In this document: positions 35,346 to 43,597 of the stretch, piece by piece
Layout: every line of letters starts with the position of its first letter
How positions within the stretch are numbered: position 1 is the stretch's first letter
NCBI GenBank assembly: GCA_018716485.1
Contig: DVJY01000042.1
Span: 1-46,993 of the forward strand
DNA: 46,993 nt
From: Candidatus Scybalocola faecipullorum
GTDB lineage: Bacteria > Bacillota > Clostridia > Lachnospirales > Lachnospiraceae
Reading direction: 5' to 3'
Notes under the pieces: model-generated
Told to the model about the DNA's origin: nothing
Databases searched by the model: none
What the model saw: the letters and a program-made list of their open reading frames with translations, nothing else
Made by a program: the position numbers and the translations under genes

Positions 35346-37475
35346 ATGGATAGTGTTTTATACCAAATAAGAAAAGAAATGCTTTTAAAGCTTTTTGATG
35401 ATGAACAATATAAGCCGATGAAGTTAAAAGAACTTTGTATGGTGCTTGGTGTTCCGAAATCGGAACGTTCGGACCTTAAACTTATGCTGGATCAGATGAT
35501 TTCTGAAGGGCTTATTACAATCGAAAATAAAGGACGATATATAAAGATGCCTCCGGATCAGCTGAACGGAACATTTATGGCAACTCAGAAAGGTTTCGGT
35601 TTTGTCCGTGTGGAAGGTATGGCGGATGATATTTTTATTCCTGAAGAATATACAAAAAATGCTTTTCATGAGGATAAGGTATCGGTAAAGCTTACAGCTG
35701 ACGCGGCCGGAGGCCGCCGCGCGGAAGGCGTCATTACGGCAGTATTGGAACGTACCCATGATCATGTCGTCGGAACATATCAGCAGAGCAGAAAATTCGG
35801 TTTTGTTGTTCCGGACAACAAAAAATTTACGAAAGACATTTTTGTGCCGCAGGGGCAGTCGATGAATGCAGTGACGGGACATAAAGTTGTTGTTCAAATG
35901 ACGGATTACGGAAGCCGTTTTAAAAATCCTGAGGGTCGTATCATAGAAATCCTTGGTCGTGCCGGCGATCCCGGAACCGATGTATTGTCAATTATCCGTG
36001 CCTATAATCTTCCGGAAGAATTTCCAAAAGAGGTCATGGAGCAGGTGGCTCATATTCCTTCGGAAGTTTTGGAGAGAGAGAAGGCAGGCAGACGGGATCT
36101 TCGTAATCTTCAGACGGTGACGATTGACGGAGAGGATGCCAAAGATTTAGACGATGCAGTAACCATTGAAAAAAGGGACGGCAAATATTATCTCGGCGTG
36201 CATATTGCCGACGTCAGCCATTATGTGAAAGAGGGCAGCCCGCTGGATAAGGAGGCTGTAAAAAGAGGGACAAGCGTTTATTTGACGGACCGAGTCATAC
36301 CGATGCTTCCCCGTCAGCTTTCCAACGGTATTTGTTCACTGAATGCAGGCGTTGATCGTCTGGCATTGAGCTGCCTGATGGAAATTGATGAAAAAGGGAA
36401 TATTATCGGACATGAAATTGCGGAAACATTAATCTGTGTTGACCGCCGGATGACGTATACAGCGGTTAAACAGATTATTGAAGATCACGATGAAGCAGTA
36501 TGCAGCATGTACAGTGATTTTGTGCCCATGTTCGAACTGATGTATGAACTTTCTTTGCTGCTTCGGCAGAAGAGAAAGAAAAGAGGCGGTATTGATTTTG
36601 ATTTTCCGGAGTCTAAAATTATTTTGGATAAACATGGAAAACCGGTCGATATCCGTCCGTATGAGCATAATTCAGCGACAAATCTTATTGAAGATTTTAT
36701 GCTGGCAGCCAATGAAACAATCGCTGAAGATTATTTTTGGCAGGAAATTCCGTTTTTATACAGAACTCATGAGACACCGGACTCAGAACGGATTCAAAAA
36801 TTGGCTTCAATGATCGGAAAGTTCGGCTATTATTTAAAGTCTTCGCATGAAGAAGTCCATCCTAAAGAATTTCAGAAATTGCTGGGAAAGATTTCCGGCA
36901 CGCCCCAGGAACCGCTGATCAGCCGGCTTGTTTTAAGGTCGATGAAGCAGGCGCGGTATACTACTGAAAACACCGGCCATTTTGGGCTGGCAGTGAAGTA
37001 TTACTGCCATTTTACTTCTCCGATCCGAAGATATCCGGATCTGCAGATTCACAGAATCATCAAAGAAAGCCTTCATGGAGGCCTGAGTGAGCGGCGGCTC
37101 AGTCATTATGATAAAATATTGCCGGAGGTCGCAATGACTTCCAGTTCGACAGAGCGCCGTGCCGATGAGGCGGAGCGGGAAGTGGATAAGCTGAAGAAAG
37201 TTGAATATATGTCTGCCCATATCGGGGAAAAATTTGACGGCGTTATTTCCGGACTGACCGGTTACGGCATGTATGTGGAACTTTCTAATACATGCGAAGG
37301 GCTTGTCCGTCTGGAGTCGATGACAGATGATTATTATATTTATGATGAAGGAAATTATGTGATTGTCGGAGAGACAACGGGACGGCGGTTTGGCCTTGGC
37401 GACAGGGCAGCCATTATTGTTGTGGGAACGGATATCACGGCGAGAACGATAGATTTTGAATTGACAGAGGAGTAA
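35346..37475 (+). CDS. rnr: Ribonuclease R
   Basis: This 709-residue 3'-5' exoribonuclease has a helix-turn-helix N-terminus (about 1-70), two cold-shock domains ([17 protein letters not shown] and [17 protein letters not shown]), the RNB catalytic core with the Mg-binding Asp cluster in [14 protein letters not shown], and a C-terminal S1 domain ([20 protein letters not shown]). It degrades structured RNA and takes part in trans-translation quality control, which fits smpB five bases downstream. An AGGAGGTG site lies before the ATG. Confidence 0.97.
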   Translation: MDSVLYQIRKEMLLKLFDDEQYKPMKLKELCMVLGVPKSERSDLKLMLDQMISEGLITIENKGRYIKMPPDQLNGTFMATQKGFGFVRVEGMADDIFIPEEYTKNAFHEDKVSVKLTADAAGGRRAEGVITAVLERTHDHVVGTYQQSRKFGFVVPDNKKFTKDIFVPQGQSMNAVTGHKVVVQMTDYGSRFKNPEGRIIEILGRAGDPGTDVLSIIRAYNLPEEFPKEVMEQVAHIPSEVLEREKAGRRDLRNLQTVTIDGEDAKDLDDAVTIEKRDGKYYLGVHIADVSHYVKEGSPLDKEAVKRGTSVYLTDRVIPMLPRQLSNGICSLNAGVDRLALSCLMEIDEKGNIIGHEIAETLICVDRRMTYTAVKQIIEDHDEAVCSMYSDFVPMFELMYELSLLLRQKRKKRGGIDFDFPESKIILDKHGKPVDIRPYEHNSATNLIEDFMLAANETIAEDYFWQEIPFLYRTHETPDSERIQKLASMIGKFGYYLKSSHEEVHPKEFQKLLGKISGTPQEPLISRLVLRSMKQARYTTENTGHFGLAVKYYCHFTSPIRRYPDLQIHRIIKESLHGGLSERRLSHYDKILPEVAMTSSSTERRADEAEREVDKLKKVEYMSAHIGEKFDGVISGLTGYGMYVELSNTCEGLVRLESMTDDYYIYDEGNYVIVGETTGRRFGLGDRAAIIVVGTDITARTIDFELTEE

Positions 37476-37480
37476 AAAGG

Positions 37481-37945
37481 ATGTCAAAAGAGAGTATTAA
37501 GCTGATTGCAAATAATAAAAAAGCGTATCACGATTATTTTATTGATGATACGTATGAGGCGGGCATTGCTCTGGCGGGTACAGAAGTAAAGTCGCTGCGC
37601 ATGGGGCGCTGCAGTGTCAAAGAGTCTTTTATCCGTATTGAAAACGGGGAAGTTTACGTTTATCAGATGCATATCAGCCCTTATGAAAAAGGCAATATTT
37701 TTAATAAAGATCCGCTCAGGCCGAGAAAACTTCTGCTTCATAAAAGCGAGATCAATAAACTTATGGGACGTGTGGCTCAAAAAGGGTTTACTATCGTTCC
37801 GCTGAAAGTTTATTTTAAAGGAAGCCTTGTCAAAGTGGAAATCGGTCTTGCACGTGGTAAAAAATTATATGATAAACGACAGGACATCGCCAAAAAAGAC
37901 CAGCGCAGAGAAGCTGAGAGAGAATTTAAAGTCCGTAATTTATAG
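37481..37945 (+). CDS. smpB: SsrA-binding protein SmpB
   Basis: This 154-residue protein is a complete Smp[26 protein letters not shown] at the start, [33 protein letters not shown], and the basic C-terminal tail [15 protein letters not shown]. It brings tmRNA to stalled ribosomes. The last 40 bases of the gene lie inside an 85-bp direct repeat, so the 3' end has been rebuilt by an integration event. No tmRNA gene follows in this window. Confidence 0.97.
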   Translation: MSKESIKLIANNKKAYHDYFIDDTYEAGIALAGTEVKSLRMGRCSVKESFIRIENGEVYVYQMHISPYEKGNIFNKDPLRPRKLLLHKSEINKLMGRVAQKGFTIVPLKVYFKGSLVKVEIGLARGKKLYDKRQDIAKKDQRREAEREFKVRNL

Positions 37946-37990
37946 AAAATTATCATATGTCTTTGCATATATTCATTTTTTATGTATAAT
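37906..37990. repeat. Left copy of the 85-bp direct repeat (attL-like)
   Basis: It is identical base for base to 39367-39451. It starts in the codon for Arg at the end of smpB (CAGAGAAGCTGAG) and runs 45 bp past the stop. Confidence 0.95.
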
Positions 37991-38012
37991 CCCATTTTTC
38001 ACAGTTGAAAAC

Positions 38013-38057
38013 AAAAAATGAGTGCCGCAATCCTTGGAAATACCGGGGTTGTGGCAC
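38013..38057 (-). terminator. Terminator of the leftward toxin-antitoxin-like operon
   Basis: On the minus strand, stem GTGCCACAACC pairs with GGATTGCGGCAC (one G-U pair and one A-C mismatch), followed by TCATTTTTTG. Confidence 0.75.
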
Positions 38058-38095
38058 TTCGTGATCAATTCCCACTTTTGGCGGGTTAAAAAGTA

Positions 38096-38323
38096 TTAGT
38101 AGTGATGACATATTGCTTTTTCTTTATACTCTGAAATCAGTTCTTCCGTCAGATATTCATCACTCATACAGTGCAGGTCAGATACTCCTTCGCTGATTAA
38201 GTGATAAATAGTCGAATGGTAGAAGAAACTTAGTGCGTCATCTAAAGACAGATTTTCTTTTTTGGAAAACAGCGCAATGATTCGAGCATACTTTTTTTGC
38301 AGTAAAATAGGATTAGCAGTCAA
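38096..38323 (-). CDS. DUF3791 family protein (distal)
   Basis: This 75-residue protein shows the pattern of the second DUF3791 type (LLQKKYARIIALFSKKENLSLDDALSFFYHSTIYHLISEGVSDLHCMSDEYLTEELISEY). Such small helical proteins accompany DUF3990 proteins in Firmicute genomes and are suspected partners or antitoxins. Its start overlaps the end of the DUF3990 gene by 4 bp (ATGA type), so it is coupled. Function is not established. Confidence 0.75.
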   Translation of the reverse strand: MTANPILLQKKYARIIALFSKKENLSLDDALSFFYHSTIYHLISEGVSDLHCMSDEYLTEELISEYKEKAICHHY

Positions 38324-38640
38324 ACCTGTTCACTCCCTTCATAATGAAGATATTCATCAAGAATTTTTTGCGTTCGGAAACATATTTGTAAGTTGGGCTT
38401 TTCATAGCGCAGGAGGCGAATGGCTTCTCCCTTATCAATCAGATTATCAAAGTAAAGCTCAACGGTATTGAATACTTTATCATTGGCAACGCCGCCAATT
38501 ACCATGTCGTAATCTGTTGCGTCATTTCCGCTTCTGCATTTCAGGATAAAATCAAGCCATCCTTCGGAATAGCTGTCAAATTTTAGAACCTTAAGTTCCT
38601 GAAGGACCGATTCATTAAAACTGTAGCGGGAAACAATCAT
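38320..38640 (-). CDS. DUF3990 protein lacking its N-terminal half
   Basis: This 106-residue protein matches only the C-terminal part of DUF3990 (VSRYSFNESVLQELKVLKF, WLDFILKCR, DYDMVIGGVANDKVFNTVELYFDNLID). Full members are about 150-180 residues and begin with a YHGS-like ADP-ribosyltransferase element, from memory of the family; that part, with the NAD-binding residues, is absent. The ATG overlaps the stop of the preceding DUF3791 gene by 4 bp and has a GGGGGA site, so the short form is translatable. An in-frame deletion that removed the toxin's active half but kept the operon intact would explain this. Confidence 0.75.
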   Translation of the reverse strand: MIVSRYSFNESVLQELKVLKFDSYSEGWLDFILKCRSGNDATDYDMVIGGVANDKVFNTVELYFDNLIDKGEAIRLLRYEKPNLQICFRTQKILDEYLHYEGSEQV

Positions 38641-38876
38641 AACTGAATCCCCCGTTCTTCCATCAAACTGATAATGTCTTCCACGATATAGTCCTTGCTT
38701 TGGGTGTGCAGTACATCATATTCTGGTATGATATAGCTGTTCAGAATATTAGTTTTTTCTGCCAATGCATGGTAGACTTCTTCTGCATTTTTTTCCAATC
38801 TACTGGCAACATTCTCGATACAGAAAATGGCAAATTCCAGTTCGTCGGCATTTTTTATATTAGCATTAGTCATCAT
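38637..38876 (-). CDS. DUF3791 family protein (proximal)
   Basis: This protein of about 79 residues has the clear DUF3791 signature: LEFAIFCIENVASRLEKNAEEVYHAL then ILNSYIIPEYDVLHTQSKDYIVEDII. The start at 38876 is preferred because AGGAGGTG lies about 10 nt before it; an upstream start at 38927 would run through that site. It lies between the XRE regulator and the DUF3990 gene. Confidence 0.82.
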   Translation of the reverse strand: MMTNANIKNADELEFAIFCIENVASRLEKNAEEVYHALAEKTNILNSYIIPEYDVLHTQSKDYIVEDIISLMEERGIQL

Positions 38877-38904
38877 AGCCGGTTGCACCTCCTGGTTAAT
38901 TATA

Positions 38905-39171
38905 TTAAAACTGGACACAGAAAACATTTCTCTGTGAGTGTGGTCTGATGTTATGAGCCTTATTTCGGCAGTTTATGTTTTCTGTATTTTTTCGGGGTGA
39001 ATAGATCTGCAGCGCTTCCGCCAGTTTTATGATATTATTTTTGCGTGGGAGTGTACCCAGCTGTTCATAGGTATAGAGAGAACGTTCAGAGATGCCGGTC
39101 ATTTGTGCCAGCTCCGCCTGAGAAAGATTCAGCGCCAGCCGGGCTTTCCTCACCTTTTCGCCGAATGGCAT
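38905..39171 (-). CDS. XRE-family helix-turn-helix regulator
   Basis: This 88-residue protein has a Cro/CI-type HTH in residues about 5-55 (VRKARLALNLSQAELAQMTGISERSLYTYEQ). The tail after LAEALQI (SPRKNTENINCRNKAHN and on) lacks the usual oligomerisation features and may have been shifted by an old frameshift. It is first in the leftward operon. Four copies of a 9-bp box in its promoter suggest autoregulation. Confidence 0.85.
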   Translation of the reverse strand: MPFGEKVRKARLALNLSQAELAQMTGISERSLYTYEQLGTLPRKNNIIKLAEALQIYSPRKNTENINCRNKAHNIRPHSQRNVFCVQF

Positions 39172-39203
39172 TTCTCGTCCTTCCTTTCTGTAAAAATTCT
39201 TTC

Positions 39204-39322
39204 AACTTCCGATGATCTGTTGGTAAACTTCCGAAAAAGCTGTAATAAAACTAAATAAAAAGCGAAGTTTTATTTCTTGTCTTATTATATATCGGAAGTT
39301 TGTATGAATCAATAACTTCCGA
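39204..39322 (-). promoter_or_regulatory. Promoter of the XRE operon with four AACTTCCGA boxes
   Basis: The box AACTTCCGA occurs on the plus strand at 39204-39212, 39226-39234 and 39314-39322, and on the minus strand at 39292-39300. On the minus strand TTGATT (39307-39312), 17 nt and TATAAT (39284-39289) form a promoter. One box lies in its spacer and one just upstream of the -35. The first two boxes are 22 bp apart, two helical turns. Confidence 0.8.
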
Positions 39323-39366
39323 CTCAAACCTGTACTAAATCTTGACATAGGACCATCTGATATAAT

Positions 39367-39451
39367 CAGAGAAGCTGAGAGAGAATTTAAAGTCCGTAAT
39401 TTATAGAAAATTATCATATGTCTTTGCATATATTCATTTTTTATGTATAAT
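39367..39451. repeat. Right copy of the 85-bp direct repeat (attR-like)
   Basis: It is identical to 37906-37990 and keeps the last twelve sense codons of smpB plus its stop (39406). Confidence 0.95.
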
Positions 39452-39467
39452 TAAATACAAACGTATT

Positions 39468-39506
39468 ATCCTGTATTCAGCGATAAGCCGGATACAGGAT
39501 TTTTTT
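39468..39506 (+). terminator. Original smpB terminator, displaced by the insertion
   Basis: Stem ATCCTGTAT / ATACAGGAT with an inner GC-containing extension and TTTTTT. It lies 17 bp behind the right repeat, where the smpB terminator should be before insertion. Confidence 0.85.
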
Positions 39507-39633
39507 ATGAAAGTCTGCGGGCGCGGGAACACAGAAAGTGCAAAGGGGCCGGCTTTCATAAAAAATGCCTGCGCATGTTGCGCAGAGGAGGGGCTGCATA
39601 AGCGAGCTTGAAAGGTATGGGTGAGGGGAGAAT
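39507..39633 (+). other. Structured leader before the zinc-ribbon/LRR array
   Basis: This stretch holds two hairpins: an 8-bp repeat TATGAAAG/CTTTCATA (39506-39513 and 39552-39559) and CTGCGCA/TGCGCAG (39569-39585). No clear -35/-10 pair is visible. A 34-codon frame starting at 39507 has no convincing ribosome site. Confidence 0.4.
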
Positions 39634-40608
39634 ATGGTACATATATACTGTAAAAATTCCAATTATTATAAAACAGCAAATTTTATTGATACTGTACTGA
39701 AGCTGAATGGTCTTCAAAGCAGGCTGGAACTTGGCAGTCTGCCGCCGTCTAATGTGGGCGGCAGAGTCATCAGTGTGACCGACGGCTTTATGACTCAGGA
39801 GATTTATGCTTATGATGCGGCTAAGCTGGATATATTTAATCCGGAAGTATCGGAGGAGCGGGCTGAGGCAGGCTGCAGATTTTTAAGGTCACTGTGCAGA
39901 GATTTTATAGCAAGTGCCAAGGCGCACGGCGAAGAGACAGTATCTGACAAGCCGGCGTTTTTAATAGATACAGAGCATATGTATTGTGCAAAACTGAAGG
40001 ATATCTCATTCTATGCGGTTCGGCCGGTCAACGCATCAGATGCAGCGGATAAGAAAGTATCAGCAAAGAAAATGGCAGTGAAAGAAAATAACAAAAAGAC
40101 CGGGACGAAAGCTGCCGTCAGTACAAAAAAGAAGAAGGAAAAGGTGATACAGCACCGATATTTTGGTGTACGCCGTGCAAAAGCATTATATCCGTCTTAC
40201 GAAAATCTGCCGATTGTATTAAATACGCCTAGAGAGTGCGATGTGATTGCCTCCAATGTTTTCTCATATTTGCAAAAGAATCAGCCGAATAAAAGAGAAC
40301 CGGTACTTGAGCGGGTGGCTGTCGCGGATACGGTTATAGAAATAAAAAAAGATGCCTTTGCCGATATTAGTATCAGAGATACGATTGTAATTCCAAATTC
40401 AGTCAAAAGTATCGGATCGGGCGCATTTAAATTGACAAAAAATGGGTATGTGACGTGCAGCAGAGGTTCTGCGGCGTATTCATACTGCCATATACATAAA
40501 ATTGCCAATTCGGCGGACCGGGCTATGGGCAAATGCCAGTACTGCGGCGGCGGTTTCGGCCTATTTTCAAAAGTATGCAAAAAATGCGGACGGAGAAAAG
40601 ATTATTAG
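39634..40608 (+). CDS. Cytosolic LRR/zinc-ribbon protein, array member A
   Basis: I do not recognise a named family for this 324-residue protein. Residues about 1-110 form an N-terminal domain (MVHIYCKNSNYYKTANFIDTV, VLKLNGLQSRLELG), recalling DUF2007-like signal proteins. The motif MYCAKLKD lies near 115, then a Lys-rich linker, then YFGVRRAKALYP. Two BspA-type leucine-rich repeats follow (DTIVIPNSVKSIGSGAFKL and the usual YSYCHIHKI-like end cap). The C-terminus is a zinc ribbon CQYCGG..CKKCGRRKDY. There is no signal peptide, unlike secreted BspA proteins. A GAGGGGAG site precedes the ATG. It starts a six-gene array in which soluble and membrane members alternate. Confidence 0.8.
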   Translation: MVHIYCKNSNYYKTANFIDTVLKLNGLQSRLELGSLPPSNVGGRVISVTDGFMTQEIYAYDAAKLDIFNPEVSEERAEAGCRFLRSLCRDFIASAKAHGEETVSDKPAFLIDTEHMYCAKLKDISFYAVRPVNASDAADKKVSAKKMAVKENNKKTGTKAAVSTKKKKEKVIQHRYFGVRRAKALYPSYENLPIVLNTPRECDVIASNVFSYLQKNQPNKREPVLERVAVADTVIEIKKDAFADISIRDTIVIPNSVKSIGSGAFKLTKNGYVTCSRGSAAYSYCHIHKIANSADRAMGKCQYCGGGFGLFSKVCKKCGRRKDY

Positions 40609-40630
40609 ATGATAAATTGGAGGAAGCGAT

Positions 40631-41884
40631 ATGGTACGGATCAGCTATATGCCGAAAGCTTCGGCAGCCGCGGAAGATTTTCGGAGGATATTTAAGATTA
40701 ATGGTATTAGTACCCGGATGATTCAGGAGGACGGATCGGAAACGGGAAAAATCATATTGTCTGACGGGGAGAAAAAAGAAGAAATTCTGCCGGAAGAATT
40801 TCAGATGGAAAAAATGTGGGATATGAAATTAAGTGAAAAAGAACGGCTGGCGTATTATGAACGTTTTTACCGTGTTTGCATGAAGTTTATGGAAAAAGAA
40901 CCTGCAGAATCTGTTCCGGCCGGTGGGATTGAAGTGCAGTATTTGTACTGTGCAAAAATTGATGTCGGGCAATTTAATCGGGCACGTGCCGCCCAAAAGG
41001 CGCTTTTAAAGAAAACGGAAAAAACTGCGCCGCCGCAGGTCAAAAGTCGGAAAAATGACGGACAGGAAAGATATTTTGGCAATAAGCGCCTCAGACGTAT
41101 GTGCAAAAACGGTATTCCATCAGATATTTTGGAAATACCGGCAGACTGTGATGTGATTGTATCGGATTTGTTTTCTTATCTGCCTCAGTATCAGCTTCCG
41201 GTCAGAATTCAGAAAATTGTCATTCCGGAGACTGTGCTTGAAATACAGGAAAATGCCTTTAAAAATGTGATTGTCGGCGAAAGTATTTCTGTGCCTGAAT
41301 CCGTGTCTGTCATCGGCGACCATGCATTCCGGCTTGGCCCTGACGGCTATATTTTATGCCCGGATACAGCATTTGCGTCATTGTACTGCAAAAGGAAGCA
41401 TCTTCGGTGCAAAACGACAAGTATTCAGCATTTTACATATGAAGATGCAAAGCAAATTTTAAAATTTAATGACGATTTTGAAAATGTCCGCGACATGGAA
41501 CATGACAGGTTTGTCATTCCAGACGGATATGAAGTTATTGATTCAGAAGTCTTTCCAATTAACTTTCCGAATATCAGTATAGGTACGGTGATTATTCCGA
41601 ATACGGTAAAAGAAATCAGGGATAAGGCGCTGATCAATATATGGATCAACGATACGATTTACATACCGGAAAGTGTTGAATTCATTGGCGCCCGTCCGTT
41701 TAAACTTTCAAAAAATGCCTATGTGACGTGTGTCAAAGACTCAGAGGCGTACCGATACTGCCATGAACACTGGATCCCGAATTCTGCCGACCGGTCGATG
41801 GGCAGATGCCAGTACTGCGGCGGTGAGTTTGAGGGGATTCTCGTAAAAAGATGTAAGAAATGCGGGACAAAGAAAGACTATTAA
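40631..41884 (+). CDS. Cytosolic LRR/zinc-ribbon protein with doubled LRR unit, array member B
   Basis: This 417-residue paralogue of member A has the same N-terminal domain (MVRISYMPKASAAAEDFRRIFKINGIS, MIQEDGSETGK), LYCAKIDVG near 105, and YFGNKRLRRM near 150. It then has two tandem LRR blocks: one ending in LYCKRKHL near 260, and a second from FVIPDGYEVIDSEVFPIN to AYRYCHEHWIPNSADRSMG. It ends with the ribbon CQYCGG..CKKCGTKKDY. The duplicated block makes it about 90 residues longer than A. GGAGGAA lies before the ATG, 22 bp after A. Confidence 0.8.
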   Translation: MVRISYMPKASAAAEDFRRIFKINGISTRMIQEDGSETGKIILSDGEKKEEILPEEFQMEKMWDMKLSEKERLAYYERFYRVCMKFMEKEPAESVPAGGIEVQYLYCAKIDVGQFNRARAAQKALLKKTEKTAPPQVKSRKNDGQERYFGNKRLRRMCKNGIPSDILEIPADCDVIVSDLFSYLPQYQLPVRIQKIVIPETVLEIQENAFKNVIVGESISVPESVSVIGDHAFRLGPDGYILCPDTAFASLYCKRKHLRCKTTSIQHFTYEDAKQILKFNDDFENVRDMEHDRFVIPDGYEVIDSEVFPINFPNISIGTVIIPNTVKEIRDKALINIWINDTIYIPESVEFIGARPFKLSKNAYVTCVKDSEAYRYCHEHWIPNSADRSMGRCQYCGGEFEGILVKRCKKCGTKKDY

Positions 41885-41926
41885 AAGATTATAGAATATT
41901 TTTGAAGATACAGGGAGAAAAAGGTT

Positions 41927-43597
41927 ATGAAAAAGGTGCAGTGTCCCATCTGTGGAAATATTTCCAGTGAAAAACAGTGTCAAAACTGCGGCTGGGATTT
42001 TACAAAAGATATTTTGAACTATCCTGCAGCGGCGAAAGCGGAAGAAGGGCAAAGAAAAGCATTTGCCGACGACTTGTTTTACCGTCGGGCAGCCTATGGG
42101 GTAAAGGCTTTAGAAAAGCGTTCGCAGTCAGACAATCCCAAACTTCCGGCGCCGGATATGTCACATGAGCAAAAAGATGTCCCGGAAACAAAGAGATCCA
42201 ATCCGGAATCGGCAGATCATCCGGCGGCAGAAACTGAAAAAACGGAAAAAGCGCCGGACAGGGAACAGACACACCGGCTGCGGACAGTGATATTGGTCAT
42301 TATAGGACTGGTCAGTCTGAGCCAGTGGGTGAGTTTGCTCAAATATGTAGCGAACTATAACAACTTGCGCATTAATACTCCATTGGGGATAACTAACAGC
42401 AGAGTGATTCAGACATTGATTTGGGATATACCCGAATTGCTGCTCATAGTATTGCTGCTGCCTCCATTAATTCTGCTTGGGCTGCTGTTTAGACGTGGCA
42501 GGCATACGCTCCGGACTTTTCTGATTTTTTCTGTATGTGCGTGCGCATGGGTCTGGCTTTACAGCTTGATTTTTGGGGATTTCGGAGCAGATAAAGATAT
42601 TGGCGGCCACACGGAACAGTGGGGCTGGACAATGTGGACATTGAAATCGGCATTTCGGAACTCACCGTTAGGTCAAATAGTTCGTTTCAACGCTGATTTT
42701 GATTTGATTGCTTTTTTTATATGGCGGCTTATTTTATTTGTACTGCCTGCAATACTGTTTGTATGGATGATAAAAAAGACAGGCATTCAAAAGCTGACGG
42801 TTCAGGCCGTGATTGTCAAAGCATGGCTGGCGGCAGCGGCGCCTATTGGCATCGGCTGGATGTGTCTGCTGATTTCTACGAGAAGTTTTCGGACATCTTC
42901 TATGTTTGCCTATACATGGATCAGCATGGCTGTGCCATTGGCCGTGCAGATGATTTTATATATTCTCTGTCCGAAAACAGGCGGAGGAAGATATCTCTGG
43001 CTGTATGCAGGCCAAGCCGTAGCTTTGATACTCTGGCCGCTTCAGTGGCGGGAAGTGATGTTTGTAAAGTTCGGCGGCTTTGTGTATGCCGCGCCTGCGG
43101 CTGTGGCCGCATATATTCTGCTGAGAAAATGGCTTGAAAAAAGCTGCGGAGACGATGAAAAAGAGGCCAAAAGGTGTATGGGGATTGCTTCTTTGATCAT
43201 TCTGACCGGTGTTCCGTCAATGATGATCGTTCTCAGCTTTTTTGGAAAACTCAATGAAGTATTATTTGAACAGCAATTATGGCTGGGGTGGCTGTTGCTG
43301 CTGTTTTACGGGATATTAGCTGTCAGTGCGCGGCTCCTGATGAAACTGAGATTTATGAAAGAAAATCCGGCGGCTGCCTATGTTCTGACTGCTGCGGCCG
43401 CGTCTTTTGAATTGCTTGTACTTCTCGGGCTATCGGACGGAGAAACTTTGCTGCTCTCTGTGTGGTCTTTTGATACCGCAGCGGGTTATTTGTTCTGTGC
43501 CTTTTCAGGTATTGCTGTCAGCACAGTGGCAGTGACTGTTTTAGGACAGCCGAAAAAAGATACTTTTAAGACAAATAAAAGCGGAGGCGGCGTATGA
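41927..43597 (+). CDS. Polytopic membrane protein with N-terminal zinc ribbon, array member C
   Basis: This 556-residue protein starts with a four-Cys ribbon (VQCPICG..CQNCGWDF) and the motif DILNYPAAAK, then a charged, Pro-rich linker (residues about 70-115), then about twelve hydrophobic segments to the end. No transporter family is evident. The ribbon and linker should face the cytosol with the soluble members. The block TGVPSMMIVLSFFG matches AGVPALMTVLGIFG in member E, so C and E are paralogues. Its stop overlaps the start of member D by 4 bp. Confidence 0.8.
   Translation: MKKVQCPICGNISSEKQCQNCGWDFTKDILNYPAAAKAEEGQRKAFADDLFYRRAAYGVKALEKRSQSDNPKLPAPDMSHEQKDVPETKRSNPESADHPAAETEKTEKAPDREQTHRLRTVILVIIGLVSLSQWVSLLKYVANYNNLRINTPLGITNSRVIQTLIWDIPELLLIVLLLPPLILLGLLFRRGRHTLRTFLIFSVCACAWVWLYSLIFGDFGADKDIGGHTEQWGWTMWTLKSAFRNSPLGQIVRFNADFDLIAFFIWRLILFVLPAILFVWMIKKTGIQKLTVQAVIVKAWLAAAAPIGIGWMCLLISTRSFRTSSMFAYTWISMAVPLAVQMILYILCPKTGGGRYLWLYAGQAVALILWPLQWREVMFVKFGGFVYAAPAAVAAYILLRKWLEKSCGDDEKEAKRCMGIASLIILTGVPSMMIVLSFFGKLNEVLFEQQLWLGWLLLLFYGILAVSARLLMKLRFMKENPAAAYVLTAAAASFELLVLLGLSDGETLLLSVWSFDTAAGYLFCAFSGIAVSTVAVTVLGQPKKDTFKTNKSGGGV

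Larger units (their letters stand above)
37991..39451. mobile_element. 1.46-kb insertion at the 3' end of smpB
   Basis: The segment between the two 85-bp repeats, plus one repeat copy, is what an integration into the smpB 3' end would add: the left copy completes smpB, and the right copy still encodes the SmpB tail [12 protein letters not shown] and a stop. The cargo is a leftward XRE/DUF3791/DUF3990/DUF3791 operon. No integrase or transposase frame is present, so it is either a remnant that lost its recombinase or a mini-element moved in trans. Confidence 0.8.

Noticed and set aside
37946-38095. Expected tmRNA gene behind smpB.
   Set aside because: No GGGG start, tag reading frame or tRNA-like 3' end was seen here or after the insertion up to 39633.
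39342-39366. TTGACA and TATAAT just left of the right direct repeat.
   Set aside because: The spacer is only 13 nt, too short for a working sigma-A promoter, and nothing but the smpB remnant follows closely.
39507-39611. A 34-codon Cys-containing frame before the zinc-ribbon array.
   Set aside because: It starts in the terminator T-run without a proper ribosome site and overlaps two hairpins; more likely part of a leader.
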